From: Rhodocista pekingensis
GTDB lineage: Bacteria; Pseudomonadota; Alphaproteobacteria; Azospirillales; Azospirillaceae
Length of the DNA: 64,000 bases
NCBI RefSeq assembly: GCF_042665545.1
Contig: NZ_JBHTCM010000004.1
Span: forward strand, 372,001-436,000
Direction of reading: 5' to 3'
Positions 53,106 through 63,239 of the stretch are shown here, in pieces (positions within the stretch are counted from its first letter, which is position 1; each line of letters begins with the position of its first letter). A program made the position numbers and the translations under genes. A model generated the notes under the pieces. The model was not told the DNA's origin. It saw only the letters and a list, made by a program, of their open reading frames with translations, and did not search any database.

Positions 53106-53975
53106 TCAGACCCGGCCGACGGGATCGGGGGCGCCGACATCGGCCAGATAGGCCGCGCGCAGCCGCAGGGTCAGCGGCCCCGGCCTGCCCTCCCCGACCG
53201 GCTGGCCGTCGATCCGGGTGACCGGCAGGGCGAAGCTGCCGGCGCTGGACATCAGTGCCTCGCGGGCTGCATGGGCCTCCGCCACGGTGAAGGGGCGTTC
53301 CTCGACCGGGATGCCCAGATCCCGCGCGATCCGGAGCAGCGACAGCCGGGTGATGCCGTTGAGGATGAGGTTCGAGGCCGGACGGGTCACCAGCGTGCCG
53401 TCGGCCGTGACGATCCAGGCATTGGAGGAGCAGCCCTCCGTCACCGTGCCGTCGGGATCGACCTGCCAGGCCTCGTAGGCGCCCGCCTCCGCCGCCTTCT
53501 GCTTGCCCAGCGACTGCGCCAGCAGGCCCACCGTCTTGATGTCGCGGCGCAGCCAGCGGATGTCCGGGATCGTGATGACCGACACGCCTTCCGCGAGCTG
53601 CCGCGCCGTCTGGAAGCGCGACCGGCGGCAGGTCAGGACCAGGGTCGGGACTGCGTCCGCCGGGAAGCGGAAGTCGCGCGGCGCCACACCCCGGGTCACC
53701 TGCACATAGACCAGCCCGTCGCGGACGCCGTTGCGCGCCGCCAGTTCCCGCATGATCAGCCGCAGCGAGGCCGGCTTCACCGGCCAGGGCATCCGGAGTT
53801 CGCGGAGCGAGCGCTCCAGACGCGCAAGGTGCCCCTCCAGGTCGGCGAAGCGCCCGCCGACGATGGTGGCGACCTCATAGACGCCATCCGCGAACTGGAA
53901 GCCGCGGTCCTCGATATGGACGGCGGCTTCGTCATGCGGGAGGTAACGTCCGTTGACATAGGCGAAGCGGGGCAT
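53106..53975 (-). CDS. dat: D-amino-acid aminotransferase (class IV)
   Basis: A 289-residue PLP-dependent class IV aminotransferase. Lys 147 in RRDIKTVGLL is the Schiff-base residue. EDRGFQFADGVYEV, EGCSSNAWIV and TRPASNLILNGITR are hallmarks of D-alanine transaminase rather than branched-chain transaminase, as no IlvE-type strings are seen. It makes D-Ala or D-Glu for peptidoglycan. In many relatives it sits between trkA and hfq as here. A 51-base gap separates it from trkA. Confidence 0.9.
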   Translation of the reverse strand: MPRFAYVNGRYLPHDEAAVHIEDRGFQFADGVYEVATIVGGRFADLEGHLARLERSLRELRMPWPVKPASLRLIMRELAARNGVRDGLVYVQVTRGVAPRDFRFPADAVPTLVLTCRRSRFQTARQLAEGVSVITIPDIRWLRRDIKTVGLLAQSLGKQKAAEAGAYEAWQVDPDGTVTEGCSSNAWIVTADGTLVTRPASNLILNGITRLSLLRIARDLGIPVEERPFTVAEAHAAREALMSSAGSFALPVTRIDGQPVGEGRPGPLTLRLRAAYLADVGAPDPVGRV

Positions 53976-54026
53976 GATCCGGATGTCCGATCGTTCTTGA
54001 ACCGGTTTCTGAAGCGGGACGAATCG

Positions 54027-55403
54027 TCAAAAGAATTCAAGCCTCACGGCGAACATCTTCTCGACCTTCTTCACCTGTCCGACCTCCGCCAGAATGATGA
54101 CCCGGTCGTTCGGTTTGATGACGGTGGACGGGCGTGGAATGATGACGTCGCCGCCGCGGACGATGGCGCCGACGATCACCCCGTCCGGCAGCCTGATCTC
54201 CCGCAGGGGGGTGTTGATCAGCGATGAGGTTTCCAGCGCCTCCGCCTCGATCACCTCGGCGAAGCCCTCGCGCAGGCTGTGGACCGCCTTGATGCGGCCG
54301 CGGCGGACATGCTGGAGGATCGAGGAGACGGTGATCGAGCGCGGGCTGACCACCGCGTCGATGCCGAGCGGCTGCACCAGGGGCTGGTAGGTCGATTTGT
54401 TGATCAGCGTGATGGCGCGTTCGCAGCCGTAGCGCTTCGCCAGCAGCGAGGCGAGGATGTTGCCCTCGTCGTTGTTGGTGACCGCGACCACCGTCTCGCT
54501 GGCGCGAACGTTCGCCTCCTCCAGGATGTCGGGGTCCAGGCCGTCGCCGTGCAGGACCATGGTGCGCGACAGGCGCTGGGCCACCATCTGGGCGCGCTTG
54601 CGGTCGATCTCGACGATGCGGGCGGAGACGCCCTGGTGCTTTGCCTCGATCTCCTCGGCCAGGCACAGGCCGATATTGCCGCCGCCGATGATGATGACCC
54701 GGCGCGCCTCCGGTTCCTCATGGCCGAAGGCGGCCATGGCGCGGCTGACATGCTTGGTATCGGCGACGAAGTAGACCTCGTCGCCGGGCAGCATCTGGTC
54801 GTCACCCGACGGGATGATCGGCCTGTCGTTGCGGACGATGGCGACGATCTCGATGTTCAGGTCCGGGAACAGGCCGGTGAGCTGACGCAGCGGCGTATGG
54901 ATGATCGGGCAGTTGTCGCCGCAGATCACGCCGATGACCTTCACCTTGCCGTCGGCCATCGGGATCATGTCGAAGGCGCCCGGCACCTGGAGCCGGCGGG
55001 CGACGGCCCGCGCCACCTCGATCTCCGGCGAGATGATGACGTCGATCGGCAGGTGATCGCGGGAGAACAGGTCGGCCCAGATGGGCGCCAGATAGCTCTG
55101 GTGGCGGACACGGGCGATCTTGGTGGGCACGTTGAAGAGCGAGTGCGCCACCTGGCAGGCCACCATGTTGACCTCGTCCGCCAGGGTGACGGCGACGATC
55201 ATGTCGGCGTCGGCGGCGCCCGCGGCCTCCAGCACATGGGGATGCGAGGCGAAGCCGACCATCGCCTGGACCTCCAGCGTGTCGCTGATCTTCTGGATCA
55301 GCTCCGACGACTGGTCGATCACCGTCACGTTGTTGCCTTCGGAGGCGAGATAGCGGGCGATGTTGGACCCGACCTGTCCGGCCCCGCAGACGATGACTTT
55401 CAT
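54027..55403 (-). CDS. trkA: Trk potassium uptake peripheral NAD-binding protein
   Basis: A 458-residue TrkA with two RCK-N (Rossmann) and two TrkA-C domains. N-termini GAGQVGSNIARYLA and GGGNIGLCLAEEIE mark the duplicated NAD sites. It is a cytoplasmic regulator of TrkH/TrkG potassium channels. Located after ntrX as in Azospirillum and Rhodobacter. Starts ATG 55403, 70 bases after the ntrX stop, so could be co-transcribed. Confidence 0.95.
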   Translation of the reverse strand: MKVIVCGAGQVGSNIARYLASEGNNVTVIDQSSELIQKISDTLEVQAMVGFASHPHVLEAAGAADADMIVAVTLADEVNMVACQVAHSLFNVPTKIARVRHQSYLAPIWADLFSRDHLPIDVIISPEIEVARAVARRLQVPGAFDMIPMADGKVKVIGVICGDNCPIIHTPLRQLTGLFPDLNIEIVAIVRNDRPIIPSGDDQMLPGDEVYFVADTKHVSRAMAAFGHEEPEARRVIIIGGGNIGLCLAEEIEAKHQGVSARIVEIDRKRAQMVAQRLSRTMVLHGDGLDPDILEEANVRASETVVAVTNNDEGNILASLLAKRYGCERAITLINKSTYQPLVQPLGIDAVVSPRSITVSSILQHVRRGRIKAVHSLREGFAEVIEAEALETSSLINTPLREIRLPDGVIVGAIVRGGDVIIPRPSTVIKPNDRVIILAEVGQVKKVEKMFAVRLEFF

Positions 55404-55473
55404 GGCGCTACCACTGTCCTGGTGATGGTGACCGGCGCAGGCCGGCTGCCGTGGCGTCCTGGGGCCACCACCG

Positions 55474-56880
55474 TCATTCGACGGTCAGGCGTGTCCCGTT
55501 CTTGTCCGTCCCATGCACGCCCAGGGACTTCAGCTTCCGGTGCAGGGCCGACCGCTCCATGCCGACGAAGGCTGCCGTCCGGGAGATGTTGCCGCCGAAG
55601 CGGGTGACCTGGGCCAGCAGGTACTCGCGCTCGAACACCTCGCGCGCCTCGCGCAGGGGCAGGCCCATGATCTCGCCTCCCTTCTCCCATTTCAGCACGG
55701 TCGGGGTGATGGCGCCGATCTCCGGCGGCAGCATGTCGGCGCGGACCGGCTCGTGCGGGTCGCCCGCCACCATGATCAGCAGCCATTCCACCACGTTGCG
55801 GAGCTGGCGGACGTTGCCCGGCCAGTCATAGGCCTGGAGCGCCGCCATGGCGTCCTCGCCGAAGCTCCGCTGGGGAAGGCCGGCGGACTCGGCCGTCCGC
55901 TGCATGAAGTGGCGGGCCAGCAGCGGAATGTCCTCCCGCCGCTCGCGCAGCGGCGGCACCTTCAGCGGCACCACGGCCAGCCGGTAATAAAGGTCCTGCC
56001 GGAAGCGGCCCAGTTCGATCTCCAGCGTCAGGTCGCGGTTGGTGCTGGCGATGACGCGGACATCCACTTCGACCCGGGCCGAGCCGCCGACCCGCTCGAA
56101 GGTCTGTTCCTGGAGGACGCGGACGATCTTGCCCTGGGTCTCCAGCGGCATGTCCGCCACCTCGTCCAGGAACAGGGTGCCACCGTGGGCCTGCTCGAAG
56201 GTACCGACCTTGCGGCCGCCGCCGTCCAACGCATGCTCGGTCCCGAACAGCTCGATCTCCAGCCGGTCCGGCCGCATGGTGGCGCAGTTCAGCGCCACGA
56301 AGGGGCCGTCGGCGCGGCGGGAGCGGGCGTGGATCATGCGCGCGACCACCTCCTTGCCGCTGCCCGGCGGACCGGAGATCAGCACGCGAGACCCCGTCGG
56401 CGCCACCTTCTCGACCCCGTGGCGGAGCTGGTTGACGGGAAGGCTCTTGCCGATCAGGTCGGTTTCGGCCCCTGCCCGCAGTTTCAGCTCCCGGTTCTCG
56501 CGGCGGAGCCGGGCGGCCTCGATGGCGCGTTCGACCAGGAGAAGCAGACGGTCGGCCTTGAACGGCTTCTCGATGAAGTCGTAGGCGCCCTTCTTGATGG
56601 CAGCCACGGCCGTCTCGATGGTGCCGTGCCCGCTGATCATGACGATCGGCACGTCCGGGTGGTCGCGCTTCAGCTCGTCCAGGATCTGGAGTCCGTCCAG
56701 CCGGCTGCCTTGCAGCCAGATGTCCAGGATCACCAGACTGGGACGGCGGGTGGCCACGGCGGCCAGCGCCTGGTCTGCGTCCGCCGCTTCCCGCGTCTTC
56801 ATCCCCTCGTCGTTGAGGATGCCGGCAATCAGCATCCGGATGTCGGATTCGTCGTCGACGATCAGAATGTCGTGCGCCAT
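55474..56880 (-). CDS. ntrX: Nitrogen regulation response regulator NtrX
   Basis: A 468-residue sigma-54-type AAA+ regulator. The receiver has DD(9-10) and Asp 53 (VILDIWLQ). The AAA+ domain (about 140-375) has Walker A GPPGSGKEV and GGTLFLDEVADMP. However, where sigma-54 activators have GAFTGA this protein reads LFGTEHALDGGG, so it probably does not contact sigma-54 directly, a known NtrX property. The C-terminal Fis helix-turn-helix is ISRTAAFVGMERSALHRKL. It pairs with NtrY, whose stop lies 4 bases upstream. Roles include nitrogen, redox and envelope control. Confidence 0.95.
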   Translation of the reverse strand: MAHDILIVDDESDIRMLIAGILNDEGMKTREAADADQALAAVATRRPSLVILDIWLQGSRLDGLQILDELKRDHPDVPIVMISGHGTIETAVAAIKKGAYDFIEKPFKADRLLLLVERAIEAARLRRENRELKLRAGAETDLIGKSLPVNQLRHGVEKVAPTGSRVLISGPPGSGKEVVARMIHARSRRADGPFVALNCATMRPDRLEIELFGTEHALDGGGRKVGTFEQAHGGTLFLDEVADMPLETQGKIVRVLQEQTFERVGGSARVEVDVRVIASTNRDLTLEIELGRFRQDLYYRLAVVPLKVPPLRERREDIPLLARHFMQRTAESAGLPQRSFGEDAMAALQAYDWPGNVRQLRNVVEWLLIMVAGDPHEPVRADMLPPEIGAITPTVLKWEKGGEIMGLPLREAREVFEREYLLAQVTRFGGNISRTAAFVGMERSALHRKLKSLGVHGTDKNGTRLTVE

Positions 56881-56884
56881 CGTT

Positions 56885-59182
56885 TCAGCCCTTCGCACCG
56901 GCTGGCACTGCGGTTTCTTCCGTCCGGTCGGCAGCGCCGGGATCGGCGACGACGGCCGGCTGGACGCGCGGAAGCACAAGGCCGACCCGGGCGCCGCCGC
57001 CCGGCCGGTCCTCAAGCGTCAGCGCGCCGCCGTGGTCCTCCATGATCTTCTTGACGATGGCGAGCCCCAGGCCGGTGCCCTTGGCCCGCGTGGTGACATA
57101 GGGTTCGGTCAGCCGGTCGCGCTGCTCGGTCGGCAGGCCCTTCCCGTTATCCTCGACAAGCAGCGTGACGCGCTCCTCGTCGGCCCGGAGCTGCACCGTG
57201 ACACGCCCGGCGGGCAGCTCCTCCCCGACGGCGGTCTCCTCGCGTCCCTCGACCGCTTCGCCCGCGTTCTTCAGCAGGTTGGTCAGGGCCTGACCGATCT
57301 GCCTGCCGTCGCAGACGACCACCAGCGGCTCGGACGGCAGATCCGCCTCGAAGTGGATGGCCGGGTGCGCCGTGGCGTGCAGCAGCATCGCCTGACGGCA
57401 CAGCTCCTGCAAACTGGTCGGCTTCATCACCGGCGAGGGCATGCGGGCGAAGGCGGAGAATTCGTCCACCATGCGCCCGATGTCGTCCACATGCCGGACG
57501 ATCGTGTCCGTCATGGTGCGGAAGGTCTCGGGATCGCTCTGGATCTCCTTGAGGTACTTGCGCCGCAGGCGCTCGGCGGAAAGCTGGATCGGCGTCAGCG
57601 GATTCTTGATCTCGTGCGCGATCCGGCGGGCGACGTCGGCCCAGGCCGCCTTGCGCTGCGCCGACAGCAGCTCCGAAACGTCGTCGAAGGTGACGACGTA
57701 GCCGCGGATGGTGCCCGCCACCACCTCGGCGCCGATTCGGACCAGCAGAGTCCGGATCTGCGTGCCGCGCCGGATCTGCACCTGCCCCTCGACCAGCTTG
57801 CCAGGACGCCGCCGGATCGTGGCCAGCAGCTCGGCCATCTCCGGCACCACGTCGTCCAGCCGCTCCCCGACCAGGGACTGCGGGTCCTCCACGCCCAGAA
57901 GCTCGGCGGCGGACAGGTTCGGCAGGTTGATCCGCTCCTCCTGATCCAGCCCCAGCACCCCCGCCGACACACCGGCCAGCACCGCCTCCGTGAAGCGCCG
58001 GCGCAGGTCGAGCAGACGGTTCGCCTCCACCAGGGCGCCGCGCTGGCCCTCGATCTGGCTGGTCATGCGGTTGAAGGCACGCGACAGCGAGGTCAGCTCG
58101 TCCTCCGCCTCGGTCTCCATCTCGGGAACCCGCGCCGTCAGGTCGCCGGCGCGGACCCGCTCGGCCGCCGCGATCAGGGCGCTCATGGGCTGCACCAGAT
58201 AGGTCGCAAAATTGAGGCCGGCCCAGATCGCCGCCAGCAGCAGCAGCATGGCGACGACGACGAAGATCAGGGCGAGCCGTGTCTGGAGACCGAAGCGCTC
58301 GACCTCCAGACGGGTGTATTCCTGGACTGCGCTCTGGGTTGCCTCGACATGGGCCAGGACGCGGGCCTCCACCGGGCGGCCGACGAACAGGAAGACGTCG
58401 AAGTCCGGGTCGATGTGGACCAGGGCGCTGACCCGGTCCGCACGGCCGCCGACGACGACGGCAACATCACCGCGCCGGGCCTCGTCCAGGGCGGACCGGG
58501 GCACGTCGGAGACGTCGAAGTCGAAGGCCAGACCGGCGCGGGCGTAGATCCGGCCCTGGGAGTCGAAGATCACCGCCTGGGTGATCGAGCGGGCATAGGC
58601 CTGATTGCGCAGGATCTGCTGCATCATGGCCGGCTGCCAGAGGAAGAAGGCCCCGCCGGCGCGCTGAAGCTCGTAGGACGTGGTCAGCGCATCGGCGCGG
58701 ATGGCCTGCTGGTGTTCGGCCAGATAGGCCTCTGCCACCGCCAGGGATTCATTCACCGCCGTCCGCACCCGGTCGCTGAACCAGGACTGGACGCCGACAT
58801 AGAAGAACAGGGCGGAGAAGGCGGCCATGATGATGGCCGGCAGCACCGCCAGGAGCGAGAACACCGCAACCAGCCGCGCGTGCAGGCGCGCGCCCGCCAG
58901 CCCCCGCCGCCGCTCCAGCCACAGCGTCACGATGCGCCGGGCCATGATCGAGGACAGCAGCAGCAGCAGCGCCAGATCAAGCGTCAGCAGCAGGCTGACG
59001 GTGTTCGGGTCCTTGCCGAACGGCGGCGTCTCGGTCAGGGCGGCATAGGTGGCCGAGCCGGCGAGCACCGCGGCGATGGCAAGCGCGATGGCGAGCTTGT
59101 TGCCCAGCCCCCGCCCCGATGCCCAACGGACGAGCCGGCGCCACCAGGGCGGCCGTGCGGCCGCATCGGCAACCGCGGTCAT
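56885..59182 (-). CDS. ntrY: Nitrogen regulation sensor kinase NtrY
   Basis: A 765-residue membrane histidine kinase. Four N-terminal membrane segments (about residues 30-50, 63-80, 100-125 and 315-340) flank a periplasmic-type sensor region. HAMP (about 340-395), PAS (about 410-500) and HisKA with the AHEIKNPLTPIQLSAERLRR box (His about 520) and HATPase (NLLKNAGEAV, DNGKGLP, KGTGLGLAIV) follow. Start: ATG 59182, chosen over the long open frame upstream. Partner of NtrX. Confidence 0.94.
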   Translation of the reverse strand: MTAVADAAARPPWWRRLVRWASGRGLGNKLAIALAIAAVLAGSATYAALTETPPFGKDPNTVSLLLTLDLALLLLLSSIMARRIVTLWLERRRGLAGARLHARLVAVFSLLAVLPAIIMAAFSALFFYVGVQSWFSDRVRTAVNESLAVAEAYLAEHQQAIRADALTTSYELQRAGGAFFLWQPAMMQQILRNQAYARSITQAVIFDSQGRIYARAGLAFDFDVSDVPRSALDEARRGDVAVVVGGRADRVSALVHIDPDFDVFLFVGRPVEARVLAHVEATQSAVQEYTRLEVERFGLQTRLALIFVVVAMLLLLAAIWAGLNFATYLVQPMSALIAAAERVRAGDLTARVPEMETEAEDELTSLSRAFNRMTSQIEGQRGALVEANRLLDLRRRFTEAVLAGVSAGVLGLDQEERINLPNLSAAELLGVEDPQSLVGERLDDVVPEMAELLATIRRRPGKLVEGQVQIRRGTQIRTLLVRIGAEVVAGTIRGYVVTFDDVSELLSAQRKAAWADVARRIAHEIKNPLTPIQLSAERLRRKYLKEIQSDPETFRTMTDTIVRHVDDIGRMVDEFSAFARMPSPVMKPTSLQELCRQAMLLHATAHPAIHFEADLPSEPLVVVCDGRQIGQALTNLLKNAGEAVEGREETAVGEELPAGRVTVQLRADEERVTLLVEDNGKGLPTEQRDRLTEPYVTTRAKGTGLGLAIVKKIMEDHGGALTLEDRPGGGARVGLVLPRVQPAVVADPGAADRTEETAVPAGAKG

Positions 59183-59412
59183 GGCCGTGACCCTGCGCTT
59201 TCCGGCATGGCGCCTTCCGGCACGGCATCCTGCCGCCACGCACCGGGCGGGCAGCGGACAACGGAGCAGTCGAGGAGCAAGCGGTAACCCTGGCTGAGGC
59301 GTAAGGGAGCCGGAGATCCCGGCCGGGACGGCATGTTCCGGGCACCGTGTTACCAGAAAGCTACACTCCGCGCCAGCGTCCCACTCGGCCGGGCGGCAGC
59401 CGGAAAGCCACG

Positions 59413-60861
<1,449 letters not shown>

Positions 60862-60862
60862 T

Positions 60863-61990
60863 TTAGGCACCCTCCACCAAGGCTCCAGCATCCGCCGCCA
60901 TCGGCAGGGACACCTTGAAGACCGTGCGCCGCGGCACGCTCTCGAACTCGATGACCCCGCCGTGGTCCCCGACGATTTTCGCCACCAATGCAAGACCCAG
61001 GCCGGTTCCGTTGAGCTTGGTCGTGACGAAGGGATCGAACAGGTTCGCCTGGATGTCCTCCGGGATGCCGTCGCCATTGTCCTGCACGCTGACCAGCAGC
61101 GGCAGATGCACCCGGCTGTCCGACCCGGCGACGGCCAGCCGGACGCCGTGCTGATAGGCCGTGCTCAGCACGATCTCGCCGCCCTGCTCGGGGCAGGCCT
61201 CCGCCGCGTTCTTCACCAGGTTCAGCAGCACCTGGATGAGCTGGTCGCGGTTGCCCAGGACCGGCGGCAGCGACGGGTCGTAGCGCTCGACGAAGCGGAT
61301 GTGCCGGGCGAAGCCGTTCTGGGCGATGCGCCGGACATGCTCCAGCACCGAATGGATGTTGATGGCGGCCTTCTGCAAGGGACGGCGGTCGGCGAAGACC
61401 TCCATCCGGTCCACCAGGGCGACGATGCGGTCGGCCTCGTCGCAGATCAGCCGGGTCAGCAGCCGGTCCTCTTCCACGACGCTCTCTTCGAGCAACTGGG
61501 CGGCGCCCCGGATGCCGGAGAGCGGGTTCTTCACCTCGTGCGCCAGCATCGCCGCCATGGCGATGACGGACCGGGCGGCGCCGCGATGGCTCAACTGGTT
61601 GTCGATCTTCCGGGCGATGGAGCGCTGGTGCAGCGTCAGCACCACCAGATCGGGCGGATCGCTGGCAGGGGCCGCCTGCACCGTCATGAAGTGCGCGCCG
61701 ATGCGCGGAGTCTCCAGCGTGACCCCGTATTCGGAGACGCTGCCGTGCGTCTCCCGCGCCTGCTCGATCAGCCCCAGGATCGGGCTGTCGGCCGGGATCA
61801 GGTCGGTCAGGGGGGTGCCCACGACCCGGGCGGAGGAGACATCGAAGAACTCTTCCGCCTCCAGGTTCACGAACTGGACCGCCCCCGCCCTGTCCACCAC
61901 CAGCACCGGGTCCGGCAGGGCGTTGAGGACGACGGCGGGGTCGATCTCTTCCTGCGGCCGCCGGCGCGTCAGGGTGGCGGGCTTCGTCAT
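60863..61990 (-). CDS. ntrB: Nitrogen regulation sensor kinase NtrB
   Basis: A 375-residue soluble NtrB. N-terminal PAS domain (about 16-125), HisKA with His 151 (MLAHEVKNPLSGIRGA) and HATPase (NLVKNAAEACPEQG, DNGDGIPED, GTGLGLALVAKI). With GlnB-type PII it phosphorylates or dephosphorylates NtrC. Its start shares one base with the dusB stop, so transcription of dusB and ntrB is coupled, the classical nifR3-ntrB-ntrC arrangement. Confidence 0.96.
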   Translation of the reverse strand: MTKPATLTRRRPQEEIDPAVVLNALPDPVLVVDRAGAVQFVNLEAEEFFDVSSARVVGTPLTDLIPADSPILGLIEQARETHGSVSEYGVTLETPRIGAHFMTVQAAPASDPPDLVVLTLHQRSIARKIDNQLSHRGAARSVIAMAAMLAHEVKNPLSGIRGAAQLLEESVVEEDRLLTRLICDEADRIVALVDRMEVFADRRPLQKAAINIHSVLEHVRRIAQNGFARHIRFVERYDPSLPPVLGNRDQLIQVLLNLVKNAAEACPEQGGEIVLSTAYQHGVRLAVAGSDSRVHLPLLVSVQDNGDGIPEDIQANLFDPFVTTKLNGTGLGLALVAKIVGDHGGVIEFESVPRRTVFKVSLPMAADAGALVEGA

Positions 61991-63006
61991 CAGGCGGCGA
62001 CCCGCTCGGTGATGCCGCGGTCCATCAGGGCGCGGTAGAAGTCCACGATGGCCTGCTTGACCCGCGCCGGCTGGTCCATGGTCATGATGGCGTTGCGGTA
62101 ATCGGCCGAACCCGGCAGCCCCTTGGAGTACCAGGCGACATGCTTGCGGGCGATCCTGAGCCCGGCCTCGGCACCGTAGTGCTCCAGGATCGCCTCATAG
62201 TGTTCCAGCACGATGGTGAGCTGTTCGGCCAGCGTCGGGTCGGGCCGCGCCTCACCCGTGCGCAGATAGTGCATGACCTGCGCCAGGAACCAGGGCCGGC
62301 CATAGGTGCCGCGGCCGATCATCACCCCGTCCGCCCCGCTCTCCTCCAGGCAGCGGACGACATCCGCCAGCGTGTTGATGTCGCCGTTGGCGATGACGGG
62401 GATGGAGACCGCCTCCTTCACCGTGCGGATGAATTTCCAGTCCGCCGTGCCGTTGTACATCTGGCAGCGGGTGCGGCCATGCACGGTCACCATGCGGATG
62501 CCGCACTCCTCCGCGATGCGGGCCAGCCGCGGCGCGTTCAGGGTTTCGGCGTCCCAGCCCTTGCGCATCTTCATGGTGACGGGCACGGACACGGCCTTGA
62601 CCGTCTGCTCCATGATGCGGCCGGCGAGCGGCTCGTCCTTCATCAGGGCGGACCCGGCGAAACCGTTGACCACCTTCTTCACCGGGCAGCCGAAATTGAT
62701 GTCGATGATGTGGGCGCCGCGATCCTCGTTCAGCCTCGCCGCCTCCGCCATCGCCTCGGGATCGCAACCGGCGAGCTGCATGGAGATCGGCGCCTCCTCC
62801 GGCGACCATTCCGTCTTCAGCATGCTCTCGCGCGAGGCCCGGATCATCGCCTGGCTGGCGATCATCTCCGACACGACGAGGCCGGCGCCGGTCCGTTTCA
62901 CCAGACGGCGGAAGGGCATGTCGGACACGCCGGACATGGGGGCGAGGATCACCGGGTCGTCGATCGTGACGGGGCCGATCCGGAGCGGCGCAAGGCGCTT
63001 GCCCAT
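61990..63006 (-). CDS. dusB: tRNA-dihydrouridine synthase (nifR3)
   Basis: A 338-residue flavin enzyme reducing uridine to dihydrouridine in tRNA D-loops. FMN site APMSGVSDMPFRR, INFGCPVKKVV, and the catalytic Cys in HGRTRCQMYNG are present, with GVMIGRGTYGRPW at the phosphate end. Formerly NifR3; the usual first gene of the ntrBC operon. ATG 63006 lies 233 bases from ispDF across a divergent gap that probably carries both promoters. Confidence 0.96.
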   Translation of the reverse strand: MGKRLAPLRIGPVTIDDPVILAPMSGVSDMPFRRLVKRTGAGLVVSEMIASQAMIRASRESMLKTEWSPEEAPISMQLAGCDPEAMAEAARLNEDRGAHIIDINFGCPVKKVVNGFAGSALMKDEPLAGRIMEQTVKAVSVPVTMKMRKGWDAETLNAPRLARIAEECGIRMVTVHGRTRCQMYNGTADWKFIRTVKEAVSIPVIANGDINTLADVVRCLEESGADGVMIGRGTYGRPWFLAQVMHYLRTGEARPDPTLAEQLTIVLEHYEAILEHYGAEAGLRIARKHVAWYSKGLPGSADYRNAIMTMDQPARVKQAIVDFYRALMDRGITERVAA

Positions 63007-63239
63007 CTGTTAGGCATCCATGGCGATTGCATGAAAATTAGGCGTCGGACGCTAGCACGCCGGAGAGAATTTGCAAGCATGGCAAGGGTTCGGCCGGCGA
63101 ATGAATGACCTGCGGAAAAGCGACCCTCCCGGGGTGCGACATGACCGGACCGGGGCTACCGATCGACGCGGCCGGGATTGGCGTGCGGCCCCGTTCCCGC
63201 TAGGCTCCGCGCACCACAGCCTGGGGAGCGTTTCCGTCA

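Noticed and set aside
59317..59328. Perfect 12-bp palindrome TCCCGGCCGGGA upstream of ntrY
   Set aside because: G+C-only palindromes this short are frequent at this base composition; no partner sites or known operator match.
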